Source of the DNA: Pseudomonas californiensis
GTDB taxonomy: Bacteria > Pseudomonadota > Gammaproteobacteria > Pseudomonadales > Pseudomonadaceae
Length of the DNA: 64,000 nt
Assembly (NCBI RefSeq): GCF_021147775.1
Contig: NZ_JAGTPK010000002.1
Location: 62,001 to 126,000 of the forward strand
Reading direction: 5' to 3'
The translations under genes and the position numbers were made by a program. Each line of letters starts with the position of its first letter. Within the stretch, counting starts at the first letter, position 1. The notes under the pieces are model-generated. The model ran no database searches. It saw nothing but the letters and a program-made list of their open reading frames with translations, and was not told the origin of the DNA. This document shows, piece after piece, positions 54,540 to 64,000 of this stretch.

Positions 54540-56522
54540 TTATTTCCCTTTGCCGCGAATCAGATCGCGTAGGCCGAACCGATTGGGGTGGCAGGCTTCG
54601 GCAACGCTGCGCGGCACAGGCAGGGGTTCATCGTCCAGCCACGCGGCGAGCAGTTCTGCGGACAGCGGTGCGGTGATCAGCCCCCGTGAGCCATGGCCGC
54701 TGTTGACGTACAGCCCGTCAAGCCACGGGCATGCAATCTCCGGCACCTGCCGCGCATCCTTGCTCAGCGCTGCATATGCCTGAGCGAAGGCGTCACGCTC
54801 GGCCAGTGGGCCGACGATAGGGAGGTAATCGGGGCTGGTACAGCGAAAGGCTGCACGTCCCTCCAATTGTTCGGGCGGCAAGTCCGAAGCGCCCAGGCGA
54901 GCGGTGAGGTCGGGGGAGATTTCCTGAAGCAGTCCCAGGTTGTCGACATGGTCGGCAAGATTGGGCGTCAGATCGACACTGTTGAAATCGAAGCTGGCGC
55001 CCAGCGTGTGCTCGCCGAGGCGAGCCGGCGCGACGTAGCCTTCGGCGCAGACCACGGTGGCCAATGCGGCGCTGGCAGAGGTTTCTATCAATCGGGTGAT
55101 CTGGCCACGGATGCGCTTGAGAGGCAGGTCGGCAGTTTGCGCGAATTGCTTGATGTCCGCCGCACCGGCCAGGATAACCACCGGTGCACTGGCAATCATT
55201 CGCTGATCGTCCCAGGCCTGCCATTGGCCTTCGACACGGCGCAGCGACAGGGCTTCGTGATGGGCGATCAACTGGATGTTCGTGTGCGCGACGTGTGCAT
55301 GACACAGCGCTGGCGGATGCACCCAGCCGCCTTCGGGATAGAACAGCCCGCCGCTGGCGAGCGAAATCCCGCTGCGTGCTTCGGCGCTGTTTTTGTCCAG
55401 CAGGTGCAGCAGGGTTTGGGGAAAAGCGTCGGCCAGTTGATGCTGACGCTTGGCTTCTTTCTCGTCGAAGGTCAGTTGCAGGACGCCGCAGTTGTCCCAG
55501 TCGACCCCTCGTTGGAGTCGCTCGAGTAAACGTCGGGTATGGCCGAAACCACTCAGAACCAGCTGCGACAACGCAGTGCCATGGGCGGACAGTTTCAGGT
55601 AGAGCACGCCTTGCGGGTTACCCGAGGCTTCCTGTGCGGGCGCGGCGTGACGCTCCAGCAGGCTCACATGCCAGCCGCGATTGGCGAGGCTCTGCGCGGT
55701 GGCGCAACCCGCCAGCCCGGCGCCGATCACCAGCGCCGTGCGCTCGCCAGTGTGGGCCGGTGGCCGGGCGAACCAGGGTTTGGCCGCAGGCGCAGGCGCG
55801 ACGCTTTCGGGCCAGGCGATGAAAGCACCGCGCAGTACTTCCCACTTGTGGCCGATGCCCGGCACACGCTTCATCTTGAAGCCAGCAGCGTTCAACGCAC
55901 GTCGCACCCAGCCAGTGCTGGTGAATGTGCCGATTGTGGTACGGGTGGTCGAGAGTCGCGCCAGTTCGGCGAACAGTTCTGGTGTCCACATTTCAGGATT
56001 TTTGGCGGGCGCAAAACCATCGAGAAACCATGCGTCGATGTGCCCGTCCAGTTGCGGCAACATCTGCAAGGCGTCGCCGATCAGCAGCGTCAGGGTGACG
56101 CGACCCTGATCAAATACCAGCCGCTGGAAGCCCTGATGAATCGCCACGTATTGCTCAAGCAACTGATCGGCAAACGTCGCCAGTTCTGGCCATAACGCCA
56201 GCGCACGCTCCAGATCGGCGCGGTTGAGCGGATACTTTTCAACGCTGACGAAATGCAGACGCGCTTGAGGCGCGGCGCACGCTTCAAATAATTGCCAGGC
56301 GCAGAGAAAATTCAGTCCCGTGCCAAAACCGGTTTCGCCGATGATCAGCCGTTCCCCGGCAGCCATTGCGGTAAACCGATTACGCAGGTCGTTCTGGACC
56401 AGAAATACATGGCGTGTCTCTTCAAGGCCCGATTCGGTCGAGAAGTAGACGTCTGCAAAAGCGTGAGAATGCGGATTGCCATGTTCGTCCCAGTCGATCT
56501 GGGCGTAGTGGTTGGTGGTCAT
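54540..56522 (-). CDS. mnmC: tRNA wobble uridine modification enzyme MnmC
   Basis: 660-residue bifunctional enzyme for the last two steps of mnm5s2U34 in tRNA. The N-terminal methyltransferase (about residues 1-240) has the SAM loop GETGFGTGLNFL and DAWFLDGFAPAKNPEMW. The C-terminal FAD oxidoreductase begins with VIGAGLAGCATAQSLANRGW near residue 265 and contains GNPQGVLYLKLS and GHGSRGL near its end. Length and order match E. coli MnmC. The gene stands alone, divergent from the PPK2 gene. Confidence 0.95.
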   Translation of the reverse strand: MTTNHYAQIDWDEHGNPHSHAFADVYFSTESGLEETRHVFLVQNDLRNRFTAMAAGERLIIGETGFGTGLNFLCAWQLFEACAAPQARLHFVSVEKYPLNRADLERALALWPELATFADQLLEQYVAIHQGFQRLVFDQGRVTLTLLIGDALQMLPQLDGHIDAWFLDGFAPAKNPEMWTPELFAELARLSTTRTTIGTFTSTGWVRRALNAAGFKMKRVPGIGHKWEVLRGAFIAWPESVAPAPAAKPWFARPPAHTGERTALVIGAGLAGCATAQSLANRGWHVSLLERHAAPAQEASGNPQGVLYLKLSAHGTALSQLVLSGFGHTRRLLERLQRGVDWDNCGVLQLTFDEKEAKRQHQLADAFPQTLLHLLDKNSAEARSGISLASGGLFYPEGGWVHPPALCHAHVAHTNIQLIAHHEALSLRRVEGQWQAWDDQRMIASAPVVILAGAADIKQFAQTADLPLKRIRGQITRLIETSASAALATVVCAEGYVAPARLGEHTLGASFDFNSVDLTPNLADHVDNLGLLQEISPDLTARLGASDLPPEQLEGRAAFRCTSPDYLPIVGPLAERDAFAQAYAALSKDARQVPEIACPWLDGLYVNSGHGSRGLITAPLSAELLAAWLDDEPLPVPRSVAEACHPNRFGLRDLIRGKGK

Positions 56523-56678
56523 GTTCGGCTCAGCGTTGGCGGTCGCGGCATTTTAGCCTTGTGTGCCTTTAAAAGCGGTATTGCTGTGTGCCGATTGACC
56601 CATGGTGAGAAATGGTGGTCCTAATAGCCAACTGGCCATCACCTGCCAGGCTCAACCGAACCGCGAAGGGAGTTGTGC

Positions 56679-58175
56679 ATGTTTGAATCCGCTGAAATTG
56701 GTCATGCCATTGATGACGAGACGTACGAGGCTGCCGTGCCCGCCTTGCGTGAGGCGCTGCTGGAGGCTCAATACGACCTGCATGAGCAGGCCGGGCGTCA
56801 GGTTATCGTACTGATCAATGGTATTGAGGGCGCAGGCAAAGGCGAAACCGTCAAATTGCTCAATGAGTGGATGGACCCTCGTTACATCGAGGTGCGCACG
56901 TTCGACCAGCAGACTGATGAAGAACTGGCACACCCACCGGCCTGGCGCTATTGGCGGCAACTGCCTGCCAAGGGACGCATCGGCGTGTTTTTTGGCAACT
57001 GGTACAGCCAGATGTTGCAGGGGCGTGTGCATGGTCGGTTCAAGAACGCGGTGCTCGACCAGGCCATCAGCGGTGCCGAACGCCTGGAAAAGATGCTTTG
57101 TGATGAGGGCGCGCTGATCTTCAAGTTCTGGTTTCATCTGTCAAAAAAGCAGATGAAATTGCGCCTGAAAAGCCTCAAGGACGATCCGCTGCACAGCTGG
57201 CGGATCAGCCCGCTGGACTGGCAGCAGTCCAAGACTTACGACAAATTTGTGCGCTTTGGCGAGCGTGTCCTGCGTCGCACCAGCCGCGAGTATGCGCCCT
57301 GGCATGTCATTGAAGGTGTGGACGCCAACTACCGCAGCTTGACGGTCGGGCGCCTGCTGCTTGAAGGCATGCAGGCTGCGCTGAACAAGGCAGAGTCGGA
57401 ACCCAAGGCGCTGACTGTAGGGCCGATGGCGACTCATGACGACGACATGACATTGCTTGACAGCCTCGACCTGACGCTCAACCTGAGCAAGGAAGACTAC
57501 CAGCAAGCGCTGATTACCGAGCAGGCACGCCTGTCTGGCAATCTGCGTGACAAACGTATGAAGCGTCATGCGCTGGTCGCTGTGTTCGAAGGCAATGACG
57601 CGGCAGGCAAGGGCGGTGCGATTCGCCGAGTGGCGGCCGCGCTGGACCCTCGGCAATACAGCATCGTGCCGATTGCGGCACCCACTCAGGATGAACTTGC
57701 CCAACCGTACCTCTGGCGCTTTTGGCGGCAGATACCGGCACGGGGCAAATTCACCATCTTTGACCGCTCCTGGTACGGTCGCGTGCTGGTTGAGCGGGTA
57801 GAGGGGTTTTGCAGCGAGCCGGACTGGAAGCGTGCCTACGCCGAAATCAACGACTTTGAGGAGCAGCTCACCGATTCAGGCATAGTCGTCGTCAAGTTCT
57901 GGCTGGCGATCGACGAGCAGACTCAGTTGGAGCGCTTCCAGGAACGTGAGCAGATCCCCTTCAAGCGTTACAAGATCACTGAAGACGACTGGCGCAACCG
58001 CAAGAAATGGCCCGAATATCGTCGAGCCGTCAGTGACATGGTGGATCGCACCAGTACCGCGATTGCCCCGTGGACCCTCATCGAGGCCAACGACAAGCGC
58101 TGGGCCAGGGTCAAAGTCTTGCGCACCCTCAATGAAGCGTTGGAGGCCGCGTTTGCCAAGGACCGCAAGGATTGA
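56679..58175 (+). CDS. Two-domain PPK2, polyphosphate:AMP phosphotransferase
   Basis: 498-residue protein made of two PPK2 domains. The C-terminal one (residues about 265-490) has the full set: FEGNDAAGKGGAIRRVAAALDP as Walker A, DRSWYGRVLVERVEG as Walker B and lid helices. The N-terminal one is related but has GIEGAGKGETVK and FFGNWYSQMLQGRV. In P. aeruginosa this class (PA3455) phosphorylates AMP to ADP from polyphosphate. AAGGGAG lies seven bases before the ATG. Confidence 0.93.
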   Translation: MFESAEIGHAIDDETYEAAVPALREALLEAQYDLHEQAGRQVIVLINGIEGAGKGETVKLLNEWMDPRYIEVRTFDQQTDEELAHPPAWRYWRQLPAKGRIGVFFGNWYSQMLQGRVHGRFKNAVLDQAISGAERLEKMLCDEGALIFKFWFHLSKKQMKLRLKSLKDDPLHSWRISPLDWQQSKTYDKFVRFGERVLRRTSREYAPWHVIEGVDANYRSLTVGRLLLEGMQAALNKAESEPKALTVGPMATHDDDMTLLDSLDLTLNLSKEDYQQALITEQARLSGNLRDKRMKRHALVAVFEGNDAAGKGGAIRRVAAALDPRQYSIVPIAAPTQDELAQPYLWRFWRQIPARGKFTIFDRSWYGRVLVERVEGFCSEPDWKRAYAEINDFEEQLTDSGIVVVKFWLAIDEQTQLERFQEREQIPFKRYKITEDDWRNRKKWPEYRRAVSDMVDRTSTAIAPWTLIEANDKRWARVKVLRTLNEALEAAFAKDRKD

Positions 58176-58290
58176 TTGCGCCGGCGGGCTTCAAAAACGT
58201 GTGACAGATCGAGGCCAATGGGATGTTTGCATGATGCGTCTGTGCAGGTAGAAAACTTTCCCGGTTGGGCCTGCGCAGGCTGAGAAGGAT

Positions 58291-58692
58291 TCAGGGGTTG
58301 CGCAGGGTTTTCTGCCGCAGGATGTAAACCGTCACCAGCACCGCGCTGATCAGCATGAAGGTGCGGGCCCAGATCAGCGGCACCAGATAGCATGAGAGAC
58401 TGATGCTGGCCCACATCAGGCCGATCGCATAGACCTTGCCCTTGAGTGGAATGCCGTTGCCTTCAAGGTAGTCACGGACCCACGGCCCAAGCTGCCGGTG
58501 ATTGATCAGCCAGCTATAAAAGCGTGGGGAACTGCGGGCAAAGCATGCAGCAGCCAATAACAGAAAGGGTGTGGTAGGCAGCACCGGAAGAAAAATACCG
58601 ATGACGCCCAACGACACGCTCAGCCAGCCAACGGCCATAAGAAAGTAGCGCACCAGCCGGTTACGACTGGTGCGCGGCACATCATGCGCCAT
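58291..58692 (-). CDS. DUF454 (YbaN-like) membrane protein
   Basis: 133-residue membrane protein with two N-terminal helices. Family motifs are VGWLSVSLGVIGIFLPVLPTTPFLLLAAACFARSSPRFY and a later helix pair. Function unknown. It lies after the UPF0149 gene on the same strand (ten bases apart), so a shared transcript is likely. Confidence 0.9.
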   Translation of the reverse strand: MAHDVPRTSRNRLVRYFLMAVGWLSVSLGVIGIFLPVLPTTPFLLLAAACFARSSPRFYSWLINHRQLGPWVRDYLEGNGIPLKGKVYAIGLMWASISLSCYLVPLIWARTFMLISAVLVTVYILRQKTLRNP

Positions 58693-58702
58693 AGGCGCAG
58701 AC

Positions 58703-59290
58703 TCAGTGGTGACGAGGCTTGAGGATCGCCGGTTTTTCGTCCGGTGCCTGGCACAGCAGGTACAGGGCAGTCAGCGCTTCCGGAATCTGCACGATCATGT
58801 CGTCCATCAGGTTTGCGTCCTGAGCGATATCGGCGAACTCGGGTTGCTCGTCGAACAGGCCCGAACCGACCATGATCGGCAACAGCATTTCGCTGACTTC
58901 TTCCTCGGCGCTTTCAAACCAGGCGTTTTCACGCAGGAACACACCTTCCATGAAGCCGATGCACCAGCCACGCAGGTCCGAATCATCCGGGTCGTCGCCC
59001 AGGTCCAGGTCGCACGGCAGCTCGAACTCTTCGTCCGAAGCCAGCTGACGTGCAATGTGGGCCTGAAGCAGAACCAGAGTGGTTTCGATCTCTTCGCGCT
59101 GGGCGTCGCTTGCGTAGTGCGGCGGCTCGGAGAACAGCGCGTCGATCCACTCACGCTCCGGCACTGGTTCGGAACAGATAGACAGCGCGGTCATATAGCC
59201 ATGAGCGGCCACGTAGTCCAGTGCTTCATCGTGCAGTTCATCTGCATCGAGAAAGACTTGCAGGCGGGTTATTTGCTCAGCGAAGGACAT
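58703..59290 (-). CDS. UPF0149/YecA family protein
   Basis: 195-residue acidic helical protein of the YecA/YgfB type. The start is MSFAEQITRLQVFLDADELHDEALDYVAAHGYMTAL, and the family segment GWCIGFMEGVFLRENAW is seen. A CxxC tail such as SEC-C motif is absent. The ATG at 59290 fits the family; an in-frame start at 59317 would add nine residues. It is divergent from recQ. Confidence 0.87.
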   Translation of the reverse strand: MSFAEQITRLQVFLDADELHDEALDYVAAHGYMTALSICSEPVPEREWIDALFSEPPHYASDAQREEIETTLVLLQAHIARQLASDEEFELPCDLDLGDDPDDSDLRGWCIGFMEGVFLRENAWFESAEEEVSEMLLPIMVGSGLFDEQPEFADIAQDANLMDDMIVQIPEALTALYLLCQAPDEKPAILKPRHH

Positions 59291-59467
59291 GGACGCACTA
59301 CCTTGAAAAATAAACAATGCTGAATTCTAGGCCCTGAGCGTCCGTGGCGCCAGCACGGAGGCCCATTACAGTTAATTTTGACCGCTCATGTCTCAGTCAT
59401 CCTCTGCCCTCGAGTGCTCGGGTATACTCCCCCGTTTTGCAGTGCAGCAGGATATTCCGGGGTTTTT

Positions 59468-61597
59468 ATGCTTGAGCAGGCGCAACGCGTACTTAAAGAC
59501 ATCTTCGGTTACGACAGCTTTCGTGGTCGCCAGGGTGCCATTATTGAGCGCGTGGCCGAGGGCGGCGATGCACTGGTACTGATGCCTACCGGTGGCGGCA
59601 AATCCCTGTGTTTCCAGGTGCCTGGCCTGCTGCGAGACGGCCTCTGCGTGGTGGTCTCGCCCCTTATCGCCCTGATGGACGATCAGGTGGCCACACTGGA
59701 CGAACTGGGTGTGTCGGCCGCAGCGCTCAATTCCACGCTCAATGCCGAACAGCAACGCGAGCTGGCCAACCGGATTCGCCAGGGTGAGGTCAAGATGCTG
59801 TACCTCGCGCCGGAGCGGCTGGTCCAGCCGCGCATGCTGTCTTTTTTGCAGAACCTGAAAATTGCCTTGTTCGCGATTGACGAAGCCCACTGCGTATCAC
59901 AATGGGGTCATGATTTTCGCCCGGAATACTTGCAACTGGGCCAGTTGGCCGAGCTGTTTCCGGATGTGCCGCGCATTGCCCTGACGGCCACCGCCGACAA
60001 ACGTACCCGGGAAGAAATCGTCACGCGGCTGCACCTGCAAAATGCCGAACGTTTCCTGTCCAGCTTCGACCGCCCCAACATCTTCTATCGCATCGTGCCC
60101 AAGGAACAGCCGCGCAAGCAGTTGCTGGCGTTCCTGTCAGAGCGTCGCAGCGATGCCGGAATTGTCTATTGCCTGTCGCGCAAGAAAGTTGACGAAGTGG
60201 CGGTCTTCCTCAGCGATAACGGCTACCCGGCACTGCCTTACCACGCTGGCTTGCCCGCCGAGACGCGCGCCGCCAATCAGAAACGCTTCCTTAATGAGGA
60301 GGGGCTGATCATGGTGGCGACTATCGCGTTCGGCATGGGCATCGACAAGCCCAACGTGCGCTTCGTTGCGCACATGGACCTGCCCAAGTCGCTGGAAGCG
60401 TACTACCAGGAAACCGGCCGGGCAGGGCGTGACGGTCTCCCGGCTGATGCCTGGATGGCGTACGGCCTGCAAGACGTACTGATGCTCAAGCAGATGTTGC
60501 AGAATTCCGAAGGCGACGAGCGACACAAGCGCCTGGAGCAGCACAAGCTCGACGCCATGCTGGCTTTGTGCGAAGAAACCCGCTGCCGCCGTCAGACGCT
60601 GCTCGCCTATTTCGACGAAGACATGCCCAACCCGTGCGGGCATTGCGACAACTGCGTCGACGGTGTGCAGACCTGGGACGCCACCGAGCCCGCGCGTCAG
60701 GCGTTGTCCGCCATCTACCGCACCGGGCAACGTTATGGCGTAGGGCATCTGGTTGACGTACTGCTTGGCAAGTCCAACGACAAGGTCGAGAGTTTTGGTC
60801 ATCAGCACCTGTCGGTGTTCGGGGTTGGCAAGGCACGCTCCGAAGGGGAATGGCGCTCGTTGTTCCGGCAGTTGGTGGCCCGCGGTCTGGCTGACATTGA
60901 TCTTGAGGGTTATGGCGGTCTGCGCTTGAGCGATACATGCCGACCGCTGCTGCGCGGTGAAGTCACGCTCCAGCTTCGTCGCGACCTCAAGCCACAGACG
61001 ACTTCCAAAAGCAGTTCCGGTAGTCAGGCCAGCCAGCTGGTGCGTGGCGAAGAGCGCGAACAATGGGAGGCCCTGCGCACCTTGCGCCGTAAACTCGCCG
61101 AAGAGCACGGCGTGCCACCGTATGTCATTTTCCCTGATTCGACGTTGCTGGAAATGCTGCGCAGCAAGCCTGGTTCAATGGCCGAAATGGCCAGGGTCGG
61201 TGGTGTGGGCGCACGCAAGCTGGAACGTTACGGCGAGGCTTTTCTTGAAGTGCTCAGCGGCAAGGCCGAGGCGCCTCGTATCGTCGCCGACATTCGTCAC
61301 GAACTGATCAGCCTGGCGCGTGCTGGCATGACCCCGATGCAGATTGCCGGCCAATTGCAGTGCTCGGAAAAGAACGTTTACACCTTGCTTGCCGAGGCCA
61401 TAGGCAAACAGCAGCTCTCTGTCGAGCAGGCGCTGGACCTGCCGGACGATCTGCTGGGCGAGGTTCAGGACGCCTTTCTGGATGGCGAAGGCGAGCTTCC
61501 GCCGGTATCGGCGATTGCCGAACAGTTTGTCGGTCGGTTTCCTGAAGGCGTGTTGTATTGCGTGCGCGCAGCCCTGCAATCCGAATTTGAGGTATAA
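59468..61597 (+). CDS. recQ: ATP-dependent DNA helicase RecQ
   Basis: 709-residue 3'-5' helicase for recombination and fork repair. Walker A PTGGGKS, DEAH in [18 protein letters not shown], and motif [12 protein letters not shown] are present. The zinc-binding cysteines lie in CEETRCRRQ and CGHCDNC. A winged-helix RQC domain follows and an HRDC domain ([29 protein letters not shown]) lies near residue 540. About 100 further residues form a helical tail. GGGG precedes the ATG. The longer in-frame start at 59378 is unlikely. Confidence 0.95.
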   Translation: MLEQAQRVLKDIFGYDSFRGRQGAIIERVAEGGDALVLMPTGGGKSLCFQVPGLLRDGLCVVVSPLIALMDDQVATLDELGVSAAALNSTLNAEQQRELANRIRQGEVKMLYLAPERLVQPRMLSFLQNLKIALFAIDEAHCVSQWGHDFRPEYLQLGQLAELFPDVPRIALTATADKRTREEIVTRLHLQNAERFLSSFDRPNIFYRIVPKEQPRKQLLAFLSERRSDAGIVYCLSRKKVDEVAVFLSDNGYPALPYHAGLPAETRAANQKRFLNEEGLIMVATIAFGMGIDKPNVRFVAHMDLPKSLEAYYQETGRAGRDGLPADAWMAYGLQDVLMLKQMLQNSEGDERHKRLEQHKLDAMLALCEETRCRRQTLLAYFDEDMPNPCGHCDNCVDGVQTWDATEPARQALSAIYRTGQRYGVGHLVDVLLGKSNDKVESFGHQHLSVFGVGKARSEGEWRSLFRQLVARGLADIDLEGYGGLRLSDTCRPLLRGEVTLQLRRDLKPQTTSKSSSGSQASQLVRGEEREQWEALRTLRRKLAEEHGVPPYVIFPDSTLLEMLRSKPGSMAEMARVGGVGARKLERYGEAFLEVLSGKAEAPRIVADIRHELISLARAGMTPMQIAGQLQCSEKNVYTLLAEAIGKQQLSVEQALDLPDDLLGEVQDAFLDGEGELPPVSAIAEQFVGRFPEGVLYCVRAALQSEFEV

Positions 61598-61651
61598 CGG
61601 CCTGCAATAAGACGTCAAGGTCAGGCGCTTGCCTGATCCCCGGGAGCATGC

Positions 61652-61670
61652 TTAGCTCGCTAATAATTAG
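61652..61670. promoter_or_regulatory. Overlapping palindromes before the MarR gene, candidate operator
   Basis: TTAGC-TC-GCTAA (61652-61663) and CTAATAATTAG (61660-61670) overlap. They lie 20-38 bases before the ATG, where MarR regulators usually bind their own promoter. Confidence 0.55.
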
Positions 61671-61689
61671 TTTCAATCATGAGCTCTCT

Positions 61690-62124
61690 ATGCCAATGAC
61701 TGATGAACACCGCTTCGGGATGCAACTTGCGCACATCTCCCGAGGCTGGCGAGCCGAGCTGGATCGTCGCCTCGCCGACCTGGGGCTTTCCCAGGCCCGC
61801 TGGCTGGTCCTGCTGCACCTCGCACGCTTTGTCGAGCCGCCGACCCAGCGCGAGCTGGCGCAAAGTGTCGGTGTTGAAGGCCCGACCCTTGCGCGATTGC
61901 TGGACAGCCTTGAAGGTCAGGGTTTGGTCCAGCGTCTTTCGGTGGTCGAGGACCGCCGAGCGAAGAAGATTCTGCTCAGCGACACCGCATTGCCCCTGAT
62001 CGAAAAGATCGAAACCATTGCCAATGTGCTGCGCATCGAGCTGTTCGAAGGCGTCGATGAAGAAGATTTGCGCGTGTCCATGCGAGTGCACTCGCAAATT
62101 CTGGCCAATCTCGAAAGATCCTGA
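61690..62124 (+). CDS. MarR-family transcription regulator
   Basis: 144-residue winged-helix regulator. The dimerisation helix is RFGMQLAHISRGWRAELDRRLADLGLSQARW, the recognition helix is in QRELAQSVGVEGPTLARLLDSLEGQGLVQR, and the wing is VEDRRAKKI. ATGs at 61690 and 61696 are both possible. It lies shortly after recQ and before fimV, in the same direction. Overlapping palindromes upstream suggest self-repression. Regulated genes are unknown. Confidence 0.88.
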   Translation: MPMTDEHRFGMQLAHISRGWRAELDRRLADLGLSQARWLVLLHLARFVEPPTQRELAQSVGVEGPTLARLLDSLEGQGLVQRLSVVEDRRAKKILLSDTALPLIEKIETIANVLRIELFEGVDEEDLRVSMRVHSQILANLERS

Positions 62125-62219
62125 GGTTGGTGCGCACGTTCTCCCCCATACTCGTGTAACGGTTGTTGATGCCCATCTGAACAGGTGAGAAGCCTGCTGT
62201 GGTTTCCATAAGGATTAGC

Positions 62220-64000
62220 ATGCGGAAGATTTTTGAGGCAGGGACCCGACGCGCCGACCAGTCGGCGCAGGTCAGAAGTCGTTTGCGCACGGGCATGATC
62301 GCCGCCTCGGTTGTGGTGTCTTCGCTTGTGTATTCAACGATGGCGTCTGCGCTCGGTTTGGGCGGGATCAGCCTGCATTCGGCGCTCAACCAGCCATTGA
62401 ATGCCGAGATCGAGTTGTTGGAGACCGACGGCCTCAGCCCGGAAGATATCGTGACGCGTCTGGCGTCACCCGACGCGTTTGCCAGGGCTGGCATCGAGCG
62501 CGTCTTCTTTCTCAATGACTTGCGCTTCACCCCGGTGTTGCGCGCTGGGCGCAGCGTCATCAAAGTCGTTTCGAGCAAACCGGTGACCGAGCCTTACTTG
62601 AGTTTTCTGGTCCAGGTGGCGCGCCCCAATGGCGACCTGCTGCACGAATACACCGTGCTGCTTGATCCCGCGACCTCGCCCGAGGGGCTGGCGGCCACTC
62701 GCAGCCGAAATCCGCAGCGCACGGCCCAGGCTGCTGTGCCGCAGACGCGGATGCCGGTTGCGCCGCCGCCTGCGGTGCAGGGCAAACGTTACACCGTCGC
62801 CAATGGCGACACGCTCAATGGTATCGCTGGCCGGTTGCAAGGTCCTGGCAGCAAGGTTTCAGCGAGTCAGCTGGCCGATGGCATCCGTTCGCTTAACCCT
62901 CAGGTGTTTGCCAGCGGTGCCAACTCAGGGCTCAGGATTGGTCAGGATCTGCTGGTCCCGGACTCGGCTGTTTTGCCAGGCACCTCGTCAGCTACACCTG
63001 CCGCTTTCGCCGCCGCAACGCCGAAGGCTGAAGTTCAGCCTGCCGATGCCCGACAAACGGCCGACCAACTGACGGTCGCTGCGATTCAGAATCAGCAATT
63101 GGTCAAGTCGCTGGAAGACCTGAAGACTCAGGCCAGCGAATTGCAAGAAACCCTGGCGGGCAAGGACAAGCAAATCATGGCCTTGCGCGCTGATCTTGCC
63201 CTGGCCCAGTCCTCTGCAGCGCCTGTTGCAGCGTCAGCGACTCAGGTCAGTGCGGCCAGTCCGGCGATTTCACCCCAGCCACCGGCTGCACAACCTGTTG
63301 TAGCCGCCAGTGCTGCGGACGAAAGCTTTATCAATATTCCGACGCTGCTGGGTGTGTTGCTGGTCCTGTTGTTGCTGGCGGCGTTGCTGTATGCCAGACG
63401 GCGTCAGAAGCACAAAAGCGAAGGAGCCATGACAGACACGCCCGATGAGGGCCTGATCAAACCTGCGCAGTCCTCGATCCTGCCTGTTTTTGAGGTGCCT
63501 GCCGTGGCGCCGCAACCTGTGGTCGCGCCTGTCGCCAGCAAACCTGTCACGTCGCAACGCCTGGCAGGCGCTGCGCCGGATGCTCTCGACGGGGTCAGCA
63601 TTTATATCGCATATGGCCGTTTCAGCGAGGCCATTGGTATCTTGCGCGCAGCGCTGGAAAAACAGCCCGAGCGTGAAGATATTCGCGTCAGGTTGCTTGA
63701 ATTGTTGGCCGAGCAGGGTGATAGCGCTGGGTTTGCCCGCGAAGAGCAGGCCGCGCTGGAGCAGGGTGTAGATCCGCAAACGCTCCAGACCCTTCACGAT
63801 CGTTACCCGCTGTTGAAGGTCAGTGCGGCGGCGGCGCTTGCTGTTGCGCCGGCCGCAATGGCTTCCATGTCGCTGGACAAGAGCCAGCCTGACTCAAGGC
63901 CAGTCGCCAGCCCGGTTGCCGAGCCTGAGCCCGCTGCCCAGTTGGATGAAACGACTGCCGCTGCCTTGAATCCCGAGCCAGCCGATGAGTTTCAGCTGAA
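62220..64000 (+). CDS. fimV: FimV-family polar hub protein (3' end outside window)
   Basis: The first 593 codons of a FimV-like protein that supports type IV pilus assembly and polar localisation. A long N-terminal signal (LRTGMIAASVVVSSLVYSTMASA) precedes GLGGISLHSALNQPLNAEIELL and a structural domain to about residue 155. A LysM peptidoglycan-binding domain follows (RYTVANGDTLNGIAGRLQ), then a coiled coil (QLVKSLEDLKTQASELQETLAGKDKQI), one transmembrane helix (LLGVLLVLLLLAALLYARR) and an acidic cytoplasmic part with a TPR-like segment (YGRFSEAIGILRAAL). AAGGA precedes the ATG. The frame is open to the end of the window; the C-terminal FimV domain is missing. Confidence 0.92.
   Translation, partial: MRKIFEAGTRRADQSAQVRSRLRTGMIAASVVVSSLVYSTMASALGLGGISLHSALNQPLNAEIELLETDGLSPEDIVTRLASPDAFARAGIERVFFLNDLRFTPVLRAGRSVIKVVSSKPVTEPYLSFLVQVARPNGDLLHEYTVLLDPATSPEGLAATRSRNPQRTAQAAVPQTRMPVAPPPAVQGKRYTVANGDTLNGIAGRLQGPGSKVSASQLADGIRSLNPQVFASGANSGLRIGQDLLVPDSAVLPGTSSATPAAFAAATPKAEVQPADARQTADQLTVAAIQNQQLVKSLEDLKTQASELQETLAGKDKQIMALRADLALAQSSAAPVAASATQVSAASPAISPQPPAAQPVVAASAADESFINIPTLLGVLLVLLLLAALLYARRRQKHKSEGAMTDTPDEGLIKPAQSSILPVFEVPAVAPQPVVAPVASKPVTSQRLAGAAPDALDGVSIYIAYGRFSEAIGILRAALEKQPEREDIRVRLLELLAEQGDSAGFAREEQAALEQGVDPQTLQTLHDRYPLLKVSAAAALAVAPAAMASMSLDKSQPDSRPVASPVAEPEPAAQLDETTAAALNPEPADEFQL

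Overview
The window reads as chromosome of a plant-associated Pseudomonas, most likely the Pseudomonas syringae group. Supporting signs are a PsmE-type mannuronan epimerase/O-acetylhydrolase, pectin-degrading lyases, a CrcX-type sRNA, an RsmI-type CsrA paralogue, the N-acetylglutaminylglutamine amide (NAGGN) osmolyte locus, FimV, and high-GC Pseudomonas codon usage. No tRNA, rRNA, CRISPR array, insertion sequence or prophage was seen.

Layout. 1-7.2 kb (minus): a polysaccharide-modifying block with psmE (its C-terminus runs off the window), a PL4 rhamnogalacturonan lyase and a PL1 pectin lyase. 7.7-10.6 kb: a small secreted protein of unknown function, a CaiB/BaiF CoA-transferase-like protein, a VOC protein and a secreted cupin. 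11-35 kb: a stretch whose gene order resembles the P. aeruginosa PA3262-PA3238 region from memory. It holds an FKBP lipoprotein, DUF1232, a small HTH protein, an EAL-CBS-GGDEF protein, Prc/AlgO, a quinone oxidoreductase, an organophosphorus-type ABC import operon with a divergent GntR/UTRA regulator and its operators, apeB, rluA, minCDE, an LpxL-type acyltransferase, a patatin, pirin, MlaA and an alpha/beta hydrolase.

35-40 kb: a gene-poor 1.2 kb gap that holds a Crc/Hfq-sequestering sRNA (crcX) on the minus strand, with a sigma-54 promoter, A-rich motifs and a terminator hairpin. It is followed by betX (glycine betaine binding protein), the DUF485-actP acetate symporter pair and a 52-residue DUF3309 membrane protein with an AlgU-like promoter. 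40-47 kb: small membrane proteins, an SDR, rsmI, yheU and the NAGGN operon (ggnA, ggnB, M42 peptidase). 47.4-50.2 kb: a 924-residue PL8-type lyase with a duplicated N-terminal domain and no visible Sec signal, the least familiar gene here. 50-54 kb: an ABC exporter with a lipocalin-like lipoprotein. 54-64 kb: mnmC, a two-domain PPK2, DUF454, UPF0149, recQ, a MarR regulator and the start of fimV.

Common themes are cell-surface polysaccharide handling (PsmE, the lyases, Prc/AlgO, a c-di-GMP protein), osmoadaptation (BetX, NAGGN, a possible AlgU target) and carbon-source control (CrcX next to betaine and acetate uptake).
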